Source: Coptodactyla brooksi
Taxonomy: Eukaryota > Arthropoda > Insecta > Coleoptera > Scarabaeidae
Assembly (NCBI GenBank): GCA_033557675.1
Contig: JAWQRM010000626.1
Span: forward strand, 1 to 20,885
Length of the DNA: 20,885 nucleotides
Direction of reading: 5' to 3'
A program made the translations under genes and the position numbers. Below are positions 8,591-17,500 of this stretch, in pieces (the stretch's first letter is position 1; every line of letters begins with the position of its first letter). Under the pieces are notes generated by a model. It worked only from the letters and a program-made list of their open reading frames with translations. It was not told where the DNA came from and did no database searches.

Positions 8591-9505
8591 CTGTTAAACT
8601 AACCGTATGATTTAATCACCGCCAAAGCGGAAAGACTGTCTTAACAATTTAGCTACCGAATTAAAAACACCGAGAGGCCGGGCACAGTCCGAAAAGGACG
8701 ACCCAACACCATGTCTAAATCGCGGCAATTAAAAAGACCAGACGACCTTCGAGTCTTCGTTTTTCTTTTCTACTTCACGGGGATTTTTAATTATGAGAGT
8801 TCGTCGGATGGCTGCGGCTTTGTAAAAGTGAGCCGACGCGCCTACAAGAATTTACCAAAACCTTTTTTACCAAAAGTTATGCGCAACCGGCGATACCAAT
8901 TCGGAATCCACCCCTAACTTTACACGCAATATATTTCTCACTTTCAAAATCGGCACCCCTTTCTGTCGAACCGAATTTAAACTGATCGAATTTCTATAAA
9001 AAATGAACTGATCAAAGCGATAAATTCTCTGCTTTCGATGGGGGATTACGTGTGAACAAAAAGACTCTAACGCCATTACGAAATTTCTGTCCCATTAATC
9101 ATAGTGAGCACAATGAGTAGTTAGAGGGGTTTTTGCATGAAAAAGTATCTTTTTCTGCTCTCTAACGGCGAGGCGAATTACACTAAACACTGCGGTAACA
9201 AAGAGCTGAAAGAGCCCGGTGCTAACAATGCAACGCTACACCCCAAAACTTTTAATGAATGGATTATTGGATGATATTCCCAATACGTGTTCGTGAGTAT
9301 AGGGACAGCGAACGATTTAATCGACGGTGCTGTGACGATAGTACAGTGCTGGTAAAACTTTGATTTTCAAAAAATAAAAACAGATTTGTTCATTGTCATT
9401 TCGTCATACCGGTCTACCCTGACTCTTCCTTCTAACCCTTCCATTACATCTAAAATAATTTCACTTTTTTATTATTTCGTACTGTTTGGATTTTGAAAAT
9501 TTTGG

Positions 9506-9898
9506 GGGTTAAACCTATCTGGACGACCCATCTATCTACTTTCAGTTTTATTAATTAAAGGATCAGTTTTATTGCTCCAAAAAGGTCTATTGTTATGACC
9601 GAATGGACTACCTAAGCTGCGAGGAAGTCTACGATGGGCCGCTCAAGTAGTTTTCGTAAAATTTTTGCAAAAATCGGGTGATTATTGTATTTATTATTAT
9701 TATAAGTGGTTTTCATATGCATGTCATGATTTTAAATTTATTTTAGTTATGCCATGTTACATGTAGACCACTAAGAGACTTCTGCGATTCATTTGAAGAA
9801 AAAAAGTTAGGACTTAATCCTCAAGATATATAGTGCCACAGCATACGTTTTCTATATGGTGTCAAAATTTCTATTTGATGTCTAGATATTTCTAAATC
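9506..9898 (-). repeat. Repeat X, block C
   Basis: Reverse-complement copy of block D, from GGGTTAAACCTATCT to CTAAATCGC. It lacks about 60-70 bp between TTTCGTAAAA and the GAGCGGCC region. It runs straight into the PLE ORF fragment, with a 10-bp hairpin at the join (GCTGTTGAAA 9899-9908, TTTCAACAGC 9914-9923). In PLE orientation it lies upstream of the ORF in the same direction as block B downstream, as expected for flanking pLTRs. Confidence 0.7.
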
Positions 9899-9902
9899 GC
9901 TG

Positions 9903-10085
9903 TTGAAACATGCTTTCAACAGCAACCACAGGATAAGTGTAGAAAACGTAAATCTACTCAGAAATGTATCCAACAATAAGTTGTTGGATACATTTGGAAG
10001 TATAGAAATTGTTAAATATAGGAACAAACTTAATAAAGGCAGAGAGCCAATACCGATTAGCCCTTTATATAGTTTGTTAGACTAG
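9903..10085 (+). pseudogene. PLE family 1 GIY-YIG endonuclease C-terminus, right copy
   Basis: A 60-codon frame without ATG (first codon TTG at 9903) reads KHAFNSNHRISVENVNLLRN, then NNKLLDTFGSIEIVK, then PIPISPLYSLLD and a stop at 10083-10085. The pattern (H near the start, VENVNLL, the conserved E in SIEIVK, ending SPLYxLLD) fits the C-terminal half of PLE GIY-YIG endonucleases. Reverse transcriptase and the GIY half are absent; the fragment is fused to X block C. A 12-bp hairpin (9965-9976 with 9981-9992) lies in the codons around SNNKLLDTF. Confidence 0.75.
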
Positions 10086-10489
10086 GTTTAACAGATTTAG
10101 AGGAAACGTTAGACGGGTTGGCATTTACCTTAGTCCTCTATATCCTTAGGCTAGATAACATGGGGACGGGAAACGCTGTACGTGGAGATATTGTGTAAAC
10201 GGGTAGTGGGGATCTTATATCAGTTAATAGTTAGTCTTTCATCGCTCCTGATAATGCTAACTTGGTTAGCGAAACGTGCGTCGAGCATCCTCTCTTCACA
10301 TTTTGGCGTAGTGATAACTTCGTTTTTACTTTGTTATAAAGCCAAAGGTTTCAAACCCTCAACTTTAGTAACGTAGCCTAAACAACAATAAGTAATAACA
10401 ATATATTTACAAAAGTATTATTATGGAGCACAACATTGGCTTTGGGGGTGGGTGCATGAGACCAACCATTTCGCGTGGAAATTTATATG
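10086..10489 (+). mobile_element. PLE family 1 3' UTR, right copy
   Basis: Non-coding tail after the ORF stop, matching the minus strand of 6061-6487. It carries hammerhead motif 2 and then AAAGCCAAAGGTTTCAAACC near 10339. The open frame over 10182-10376 (MLTWLAKRASS) is again a translation of the ribozyme motif and UTR. Confidence 0.75.
10244..10286 (+). ncRNA. Hammerhead-ribozyme-like motif 2 (PLE family 1)
   Basis: GCTC (10244-10247), box CTGATAA (10248-10254), extra T, stem II GCTAAC-TTG-GTTAGC (10256-10270), GAAA (10271-10274), C-GTGC-G mini stem III, triplet GTC ending at 10282, then GAGC (10283-10286) pairing with GCTC. The predicted cut follows 10282. The box should be CTGATGA. The G8-to-A change destroys the C3-G8 core pair, so this copy is probably inactive although all stems are intact. 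Confidence 0.75.
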
Positions 10490-10689
10490 ACCATATCATT
10501 ATTAGTAGCACAATAATCAAAGTGTCATAATACAAAGTATGCTATTGTTGGTGCGTTGGAAAGGGAATTCGCGTTTGTTATTTTCATTGTTTGGAAATGT
10601 TTTGGACTGAGTTGTTTGGGTGGAAGACGATTTTATTGCAAAATTTGCTGTTTAGTTGGTTTAGGATTTAGGCGATGCGCCTTTTGTTG

Positions 10690-11620
10690 AAATCAGTAAA
10701 GGATCCGTTTTATTGCTCCAAAAAGAATTCTCTGTTGTTATGATGGAAGGGACTGCCTAAACTGCGAGGAAGTTTACGATGAGCCGCTCAAACAGTTTAA
10801 AGGACAATTTGTTTTCTTTCGTGCTATTTACAAACTTTTAAATTGAATTTTCGTAAAATTTAGTCAAAAATCAGCCGCCACCGGGTGATAATTCCACAAA
10901 AATTGTTTTAACAATTCACACTACTTTAAAGCCACTTGAGTCATTAGAAATGGCGATTTAAAAATTCACGAACAAGAATGTGCAATTCCAGAACAAATTG
11001 CAACATTCATGTTCTACAGATTACTAAATCTGGAACACCCTGCATTTCTGTTTTCGTTGCTACCGTTTTCTTTTTGACACCGTTTAATTATTCTTAGGTT
11101 TTAAACCGTATGCCGTCGATTTTTCAATGAAATCAACTTTGACATTATATAAAAAACACATTTTGACACAATATATCTTGGGAACTAAGTCGTAATTGAT
11201 TTTTTTAAATGAACCTAAAAAGCTCTCCCTTAAATATCTGCATGCAACATAATTTAACTAAAATGGAAGGAATAACTCATAATAATGACATTTTTTGATA
11301 ACAATTTCTTACAAAAATAGTAAATCCAACAATCTTAATTCTATCAAATCTCACACTTCGTTAAAACCACTCGAACCATTAGAAACAGCGATTTAGAGAT
11401 TTCGAGACAGTTGCGGAGAAAACTACAACACTGATGCTCGAAAAATCATTAAGCATGGCAGCTTCTGTATTTCTGTTTTCATTCCTGGCGTTTTTTTTTT
11501 AATTTTCTATTCCTTTTAATTATTTGCCTTCGAGTTGTCACACAAAATAATTTTGATACCATATAGAAAACATATACTTGGACACTGTATATCTTGAGGA
11601 TTAAGTCCTAACTTTTTTTT
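10690..11620 (-). repeat. Repeat X, block B
   Basis: Reverse-complement copy of block A, from AAAGGATCCGTTTTATTGC to AAGTCCTAAC. It preserves about 90 bp around 11500-11600 that block A lost near 5030. Both sub-repeats (GCATTTCTGTTTTCGTTG near 11041, TGTATTTCTGTTTTCATTCC near 11467) are present. Its right end overlaps the start of block D in opposite orientation, so a short palindromic join lies there. Confidence 0.7.
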
Positions 11621-11996
11621 CTGAAATGAATCAAAGAAGTACCTTCGTTATTTACACGTAACATGACATAACTAAAACACTAACTTCAGCGAGAAAAACA
11701 TTTCGAATATCAATTTAAAGTCATGACATGCATATCGAAACCACTCCTAATAATAAAAAATACAATAATCGGCATCACCGGAAATTTTATGAAAATTCAC
11801 TTTAAAAGTTTGTAAATAACACGAAAGAAAACAAATTGTCCTTTGAACTATTTGAACTGCTCATCGTAAACTTCCTCGGAGCTTAGGTAGTCCATTCGGT
11901 CATAACAATAGGGGAACCTTTTTGGAGCAATAAAACTGATCCTTTAACCAACAAAACTGAAAACAGTTAGATATTCCGTACAAATAGGTTTAACCC
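11500..11996 (+). repeat. Repeat X, block D
   Basis: Plus-oriented X block ending GGAGCAATAAAAC, GATCCTTTAACC, AATAGGTTTAACCC. It is followed by a minus-strand PLE tail, the same X-to-PLE order as in the left arm. Its closest relative is block C. Confidence 0.7.
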
Positions 11997-12067
11997 AATT
12001 TTGGAGTACTGATTGATATAACTAAGTTAAACAATTGTCAACAATACACCAAAACTTAATAATACAT

Positions 12068-12110
12068 GATCAACGCACGTTTCACGATTAAAATTAACAC
12101 CATCAGGAGC
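12068..12110 (-). ncRNA. Hammerhead-like motif 3 (degenerate)
   Basis: Minus strand: GCTC, box CTGATGG (last A changed to G), an AT-rich weakened stem II, GAAA (12080-12083), C-GTGC-G, triplet GTT, then GATC with one mismatch to GCTC. The core change and weak stem II suggest it is inactive. Confidence 0.6.
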
Positions 12111-12198
12111 AATGACAAGCTAAATATTCTAATATACTTAGGATGCTATTTATTCTAAAAAAGCAATGAGATTAACCAATGCTACCACTACACCAAAA

Positions 12199-12236
12199 CC
12201 ACACGTTTCACTAACCAGGTTAGCATCATCAGAAGC
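12199..12236 (-). ncRNA. Hammerhead-like motif 4 (cleavage site deleted)
   Basis: Minus strand: box CTGATGA (12226-12232) is intact, stem II is GCTAAC-CTG-GTTAGT and GAAA (12206-12209) is intact. About 20 bases with the GTC triplet and the 3' strand of stem I are missing before GTTTTGGTGTAG. Confidence 0.6.
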
Positions 12237-12502
12237 GACGGAAGTCAATACTGAACACTTAGAAAGTGACATGTTTTCCTTTTCTCGATTACAAAAGTCA
12301 CGCGTCGTTCCTTCTGTAACATAATTTTAGCTCTGTTAATTTACTTTCATCAAGTACCTTGAAAATCGCATTTGAATAATCCAAAAATTATTATTGCCCG
12401 ACTTTTAACTCATCAAATTTATTAATCAATATTAAAAATTTTAAGAAAACTAATGTATACAGTTAAACAATGCCATTACTAAACGAAAACAAAAACTTTT
12501 AT

Positions 12503-12545
12503 GCTTAACGCGTATTTCGCTAACCAAGTTAGCATCATCAGGAGC
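12503..12545 (-). ncRNA. Hammerhead-like motif 5 (core intact)
   Basis: Minus strand: GCTC (12542-12545), box CTGATGA (12535-12541), extra T, stem II GCTAAC-TTG-GTTAGC, GAAA (12515-12518), mini stem III with loop ACGC, triplet GTT, then AAGC (12503-12506). This is the only family-1 copy with box, stem II, GAAA and an allowed triplet all intact. Stem I keeps 3 of 4 pairs, because TCG became TTA at the cut site. It is the best candidate for residual activity. Confidence 0.7.
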
Positions 12546-12602
12546 AATGAAAGTCAACTACTAACTTTTTTATTCTTGATAAGCCAAAGGTTGCAAAATT
12601 CA

Positions 12603-14600
12603 CTTCAATAATCTTAAAATTACATTAAAGATTGTTAATCCATGCTATTGTATAATTTCTTTGCATGTATTAGATGATATATTTCTAATATGGTGTTAAA
12701 AAACCTCACGCAGTGAATGGGTTTTATCAAATTCACACTAAATAATCCAGAATTGTAGATTTTCTTTATTTGCAATTATAAATATATAAAATGCTACAAG
12801 AAGCAATAAAAAACATAATAAAATTACCAGTAGTGTTAATTGCAACGATAAGAATTGCGAAACGTAATTGATACACTGAATGCTTTGAAATTAGTAAATA
12901 AACTACTTTTCTTATTAAGTTAAAATCGTACTTAATTACAAGCATTATAAGTACATATAGATTCTATCTTGTTTTATACTGAAGAATTTTATTACTTTTA
13001 AGAATTTATTTTATTAGAAAACATTCTAGAACACCAGCTGAATGCACATCAACTTAAATCTGAATAAAACTTACTTAACCATTTTTATTACTTCATCATT
13101 TATTCATTTTTATTTATTCGTTTTTAATTTTTTAAATTCATGATTATTCATTAATTCATTTTTTATTAATATTTTTGTTTATTATATCAGGTTATTTAGG
13201 GACATGGTTCAGTAATTTTTTGCTATACATATTTGAAGTAAAGAAATAAAATTTTTGTAGTTTGTGAAAAGAGTAAAATGCCAGTTTTTTTAGTAATACG
13301 TCAAGTTCGTGTTACTTCAGATCTAGATGAAAGTGATCTATACTTTACGTTCTGTACTAAACGTTAGTTTAAATGGAACACCGAATATAAATTTAAAATA
13401 ATATTAATTTTTTAATTTTGCTGAAAGTTCTAAAAAACGAAAACAAATTCTATGAATCAATTACAATTGCAGCAACACATTATTGTTTAATCGAAGGTGC
13501 CGTGATGCCTAACTTTAATTCTTTCCAGAACCAGATTCCTAAATCACACAGTATAATATAAAAAGTGTAATAGATATAAAAAATGATTTATGGGACACTA
13601 AAATAATCTGGTACTTTTTCCTAGGGAGTGTTTATTTTAAACATAATGAGTATTTGTTGTCTCAGCGAATCTTTAGAGATCTTTTATAGAGCCTTTTGTT
13701 TTTTTTATATTTTTTGTTTTTATATCTTTGAAATTTGTTTGGTTAAACATTTTTGATTTTCTATTCGATTAATCAGAAGTGTTCATAGTTCTATTTTCTT
13801 TATTCAAAGAACTTCCCTATAGCATTGGTGACAGTAAAAATATTGCTTGAGAGTTTTGTTTTATCTTAGCTAAGGCAGCTAAGAATTTTCATCTTTTTTG
13901 TCATCATCATTTCAATTGCCTATTGTACATTTCCGCCAGGTATACTTTATGTAATTTTCCGCATCTAGCAAATTCATAGCTGCGATAAGACCTTGAACCA
14001 TACCAACAAATTGTAATTTCGACAGTTAATTCTGAGCCAACAGGCACCTACTAAATGTTAGGAAATTTTTTATTCAGTTGAAAATGTTTTAATTGTATAT
14101 ACAAATAAAAACCCCATCTATCTATTATTACGTATCAGGTGTGATATGAGTTGACCTTGTGAGAGTACCCCTCAATTCTAAACGGTTCGACGATCCTCAG
14201 ATTAGCTTTCATTAGCTTTGATGAACTCTCATTTCTCTTGTAGAATTGAAAAGTGTTGATGAATTGAAATTTGGAGAAAAGTATTTAATTCGATTAACAA
14301 GTATTAGTGCTAATTTTAAAATATAGGTTGTAATAAACCTAAACCTAATTCGATTCCCGTTGTCAATTTTTTTCAAGTCGTATTACTTAAAAAATACGGT
14401 TAAAAGAAACTAAACAACAACATATTTAATTGCAAAATTTCTATATGGCAAACCAACACTTGTTAAGGAAAGTATTTCAATATCTGTATTGATGTGAGAA
14501 CGAAGGGGGGGAAACCGAACCGATGGAAAAGAAAACAAATCAATGAAAGCAGAGTTCGTCGATCCTCTAAAATTACTCCAATATAAATAAACTACACAGT
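12603..14600. other. AT-rich stretch without a recognised gene
   Basis: No coding frame, RNA gene or transposon part was recognised. 13080-13190 is low complexity (ATTCATTTTTATT-like). TATTGCTTGAGA near 13842 recalls the miR-137 seed but has no hairpin partner. Confidence 0.5.
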
Positions 14601-15003
14601 TTGCAGCGAAGTATTAGATCTTGGCGTGTGGGATGCCTCTAGACAATAAAGTATAAAAAAATAAATTATAACCGCTCGACGTCTTGAGAAAGGGTGGATG
14701 GGGGGCGCAGATAGAGACATAGATTGGTGCGCCTAGCTTTTATTTAATACCGACTAATCATGCAACATTTAAATATAAAGCAAACCTAGTACCTCATGGT
14801 ACAGAACCGCGCGATTTTCTCCCTTCATCATGCGAGAATTGATTATTGAGCAACTCAGAGCGCGCTACACTGAGCCACCCCCTCAAAGAACTCATTTGGA
14901 GTTCGTTTGCTTTTTTTTCGCAGATTTTTCCGTTCTTTTATAATTTTTTCGTTTCTTTTTGTATTTTGAAGTTATTGATTGTTATTGTTTTCGATTATTT
15001 CAG

Positions 15004-15056
15004 TGTACGATTCACCGCAATGCGACTTTGGACCGATACTGGCCTCTATTACAAAG
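15004..15056 (+). CDS. Candidate 53-nt internal exon, unknown protein
   Basis: A good insect-like acceptor (T-rich tract ending GATTATTTCAG at 15003) and a possible donor (AAAG then GTCAGTAA at 15057) enclose 53 nt. All three frames are open; one reads VRFTAMRLWTDTGLYYK, another YDSPQCDFGPILASITK. A second acceptor-like TTTCTTTTAG ends near 15112. No protein was recognised, so the call rests on splice-site context only. Confidence 0.2.
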
Positions 15057-15359
15057 GTCAGTAATAAAAAATTATTATTTTAACTGTTCTCTTCCTTTTC
15101 TATTTCTTTTAGATGTTGCGCGAGAATTTGTTTTTCCGTTCAAACAATTTCACACGATGGTCCAATATTTTTTTTTATCTCAAATTACAATTTTAGCCCC
15201 CCCCTGTTTTTTATCGTTGAATTCGATTAATCGAGTGTGCCGTTTATGTGGCATAGTGGGGTTGCATTTTTATGTGCAGTTATTCAAACTCGCCCCCGCC
15301 CCGGTGGCAATAATAAGATGGGGGGAGGGCCCGAAAAAGAGGCAGGAGAGAAAAAAAAA

Positions 15360-15366
15360 TGAGTCA
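15360..15366. promoter_or_regulatory. AP-1-like site TGAGTCA
   Basis: A perfect TGAGTCA follows an A-run in the GC-richer island. This is the known bZIP (AP-1/CNC) site, but a match this short can be chance. Confidence 0.2.
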
Positions 15367-15487
15367 CGCTCCGTCGGCAGTGCCCCCTAGGGAATTTTCG
15401 GGCGTCCTTACGCACTTAAAATGCGCTCGCGGGTTTTTTAAATTATTGATCGCCCGAACCACCCCCGCGACGTTTGCGATCTTTGTA

Positions 15488-15510
15488 GGGGGGGGTGACG
15501 GGGGCCGGGG
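15488..15510 (+). other. Possible G-quadruplex tract
   Basis: An 8-G run (15488-15495), TGAC, a 5-G run (15500-15504), CC and a 4-G run (15507-15510) give four G3 tracts with short loops if the first run is split. Part of the tract can instead pair as a hairpin: GGGGTGAC (15492-15499) with GTCACCCC (15523-15530). Confidence 0.5.
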
Positions 15511-15559
15511 TGTTATTAGGAGGTCACCCCTCCCTCAGTAATGCTCTTTTTATTAAAAA

Positions 15560-17018
15560 TTCTGCGGATGTTAGTATTTTCTTTGACGGACGAAAAGTAG
15601 GGTTTAATAACGGAATCCCTTCGACGAAGAAAGCTTACGTAGGTTTTTGTTTAAATGGAGGAAAATTTTCAACTTAGGACCCTTTTTATTGAAAATAACT
15701 AGAAAAATTGATCTCTGATCATTATTCTTATAAAGAACTATTCTAGAAAAAAGTAAGAGTCTTGTAATACGACAAGAAAAAATCACTTTAATATAGAATA
15801 TATGCAGTATCAATTTAAATAATATTACACCAAAAATATTGTAAATGACTTTTATTTATCTTTATTTTACTTCTTAGCTAAAATTGAAGTAATATTTAAG
15901 ATAATTTCTATTTAGTAAATCTTCAGCTGATAATATTCAAAGAAATGCGTTAAAATCTTGTGGTAATATGTATTGGTAAAACAGGTGACTTGTTTGGCGG
16001 TTTTCCAAAAATATTAAAAATGATTTTATGATAAATCTTTTGCCTCAGGGTGTAATTATCAGTAAATATAGCGAAAATTATTTTCAGTATTGATAACAAG
16101 TAGCTATTTATTGCTCTACGTAATAATGACGTAACCGAAATATCCTACAGTTCAGGAAATTCGAAGCATTTTAATTATCTGCATATCTTCACATTCTTGA
16201 GGATCCAGAATATTTAGGGAAATATCAAGGAATTTCGTAAAAATTTCTCTAAGCATAGCTTGGGTACTAAACCATTTAAATTGCCTAAGTTCTTCAACAG
16301 ACTCGTATAAAAATATTAAATTATAAATGATCATTTATTATAAATTACTGGATATGCTAAGAAATATGTACAACAAATTAAATTATATTTCAGTACGATT
16401 TAAAATATTTTTATACATTTAGTAAATATATCTTCTGTAGTATTTGTCTCATTAAGTTTCACTTTTTCTAATTCATTGAAATATGTTATTTTGTTGGACT
16501 AAACTAGAACTAGAAAAATATAAAAAAATCATTTACCGATTATTTTATTACAACTATACAATTACTAGTAATTGTAGTTTCGAAGATAACTGAATTTTTA
16601 AATTCTCATTCGTATGTTACTAACCTCTGTGCTTTTTGTTATTTCTGCGTATATATAGAGGATGACAAAATAGGATGGGAACTAGTATTTACCTAAATGT
16701 TTATTCCGGGGTTTTTTAGGGTTACTCAAAATACAACGAACTCACAAGGTGTAAGACGAATCAAGGGAGAAAACATATCAACATTTTGTCACTTTTGGTT
16801 GTAAACAGATTTAGTTCTATTAGAATATAATAATAAATAGCTTCATGCAGACGTGAGTTGCCACGGGTTTGGAGATAATTTTACTGGGACCCCCAAAATC
16901 ATCCATGTTTTTCTACATAGGAATTCCTAATTTGGGAAATGTGTACAGAAAAGAAACATTGCAATGTTTAAACACAAAACCTACCAATGTTGATATGTAT
17001 TACAGCAGGTACATTTTC
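15560..17018. other. AT-rich stretch without a recognised gene
   Basis: Only short, low-complexity open frames. The 84-codon frame at 16869-17123 runs partly antisense through the PLE family 2 tail and was not recognised as a protein. Confidence 0.5.
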
Positions 17019-17206
17019 ACTACAATTAACAAACACCTGAATCACAATACTAATTTTTTAAAACTCATCATATGTTTCGGTTTACCGAATGAACCGTCTT
17101 CAGGAGAAAGAATGAATAGCTAAAATGAAAAATCAGACATATACCTACCCTAATTACTTTTTCTGGGTCCACTTACTCCTATTTAGATTTTAATTACCTT
17201 GTTCTT
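17019..17206 (-). mobile_element. PLE family 2 3' UTR, left copy
   Basis: Minus-strand tail following the GIY-YIG stop. It carries hammerhead-like motif 6 and matches 17721-17812 up to AGGTGTT and TAGTG. Confidence 0.65.
17064..17106 (-). ncRNA. Hammerhead-like motif 6 (PLE family 2)
   Basis: Minus strand: CTC (17104-17106), box CTGAAGA (17097-17103; the fifth base is variable in hammerheads), one extra C, stem II GGTT...AACC with a 9-base loop, GAAA (17075-17078), C-ATAT-G mini stem III, then GAT where GTH is expected, then GAG pairing with CTC. The layout is the same as in family 1, including the extra base after the box, but with a different stem II sequence. The partner copy at 17761 still has GTT, so this copy probably lost its cleavage triplet by a T-to-A change. 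Confidence 0.6.
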
Positions 17207-17496
17207 CTACCTACCAGGGCAAAAAAGGATCGAGGCAGGTATAGGGGCAGGGTCGTTATTAAATATTTTATTCTTCTTCTTAAGAATTTCTAGGCTTTCC
17301 GCTGCATCAAATAAATTATTTGAATTAACTTGTTTAATCAATTCTATTTTATCCTGTGGTTAAGAGTAATCATGTGAGCGGCCACACTGGATTTTTCCGG
17401 TTTATAATTTTTAAAATGTTTTAAATGCTCTTTATATCTAATTTTAAGAGACTTACTCGATTGCTCTATGTAACTTTTATCGCAATTAGTGCAACT
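17207..17496 (-). pseudogene. PLE family 2 GIY-YIG endonuclease, C-terminal part, left copy
   Basis: Minus strand reads SCTNCDKSYIEQSSKSLKI, RYKEHLKHFKNYKPEKSS and VAAHMITLNHR. After a frameshift (about 7 bp lost) it continues KIELIKQVNSNNLFDAAESL, EILKKKNKIFNNDPAPIPAS, ILFCPGR and a stop at 17207-17209. The CxxC pair, the YIG-like triplet (here YIE), the conserved R in KIRYKEH, the H blocks and the catalytic E in AAESLEI are where PLE GIY-YIG nucleases have them. The ORF ending PAPIPASILF separates this family from family 1 (PIPISPLYSLLD). The GIY half and reverse transcriptase are missing. Confidence 0.8.
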
Positions 17497-17500
17497 TAGG

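Larger units (their letters stand above)
7060..9500. other. GC-richer island, probably single-copy host sequence
   Basis: The 2.4 kb between the PLE fragments is clearly less AT-rich than its flanks, most of all at 7400-8700. No element from the rest of the window recurs in it. Open frames on both strands at 7400-7880 are uninformative: both strands are open and no family was recognised. A 53-nt candidate exon and a few regulatory-looking sites are listed separately. The island could be a conserved non-coding or regulatory block. Confidence 0.45.
9988..11620. repeat. Right arm of the large inverted repeat (partner at 4995-6586)
   Basis: On the + strand it holds the end of the PLE ORF, the UTR, segment Y (about 10490-10690) and repeat X block B, mirroring the left arm. 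Ends were placed where similarity fades: ATACATTTGGAAG at the left, AAGTCCTAACTTTTTTTT at the right. Confidence 0.85.
12000..12602 (-). mobile_element. PLE family 1 tail with three hammerhead units in one direction
   Basis: On the minus strand, three hammerhead-like motifs lie in one orientation. Two of them (motifs 3 and 4) are bordered on the + strand by CACCAAAAC, the UTR phrase found near 6263. The spacings are about 131 and 304 bp. GCCAAAGGTTGCAAA at 12583 is a further UTR-like scrap, in + orientation. No ORF part is present, so this is a tail-only, partly duplicated copy next to X block D. Confidence 0.6.
14600..15560. other. Second GC-richer island with homopolymer tracts
   Basis: Less AT-rich than its flanks, with long G, C and T runs. 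Overlapping open frames on the + strand (14846-15677) have unconvincing, low-complexity products, so no full gene is called. CCCGCCCCGG near 15296 is GC-box-like. It resembles the island at 7060-9500 and may be a regulatory or UTR-like host block. Confidence 0.4.

Noticed and set aside
12845..12870. GCGAAACGTAA, similar to the hammerhead 3' core
   Set aside because: There is no CTGANGA box or stem II before it on either side.
13842..13853. TATTGCTTGAGA, similar to the miR-137 seed
   Set aside because: The match stops after the seed and no pairing arm is present nearby.
14959..15390. 143-codon plus-strand frame
   Set aside because: The product is low complexity and unrecognised. It runs through an apparent acceptor at 15003 and another near 15112, which argues against one uninterrupted exon.
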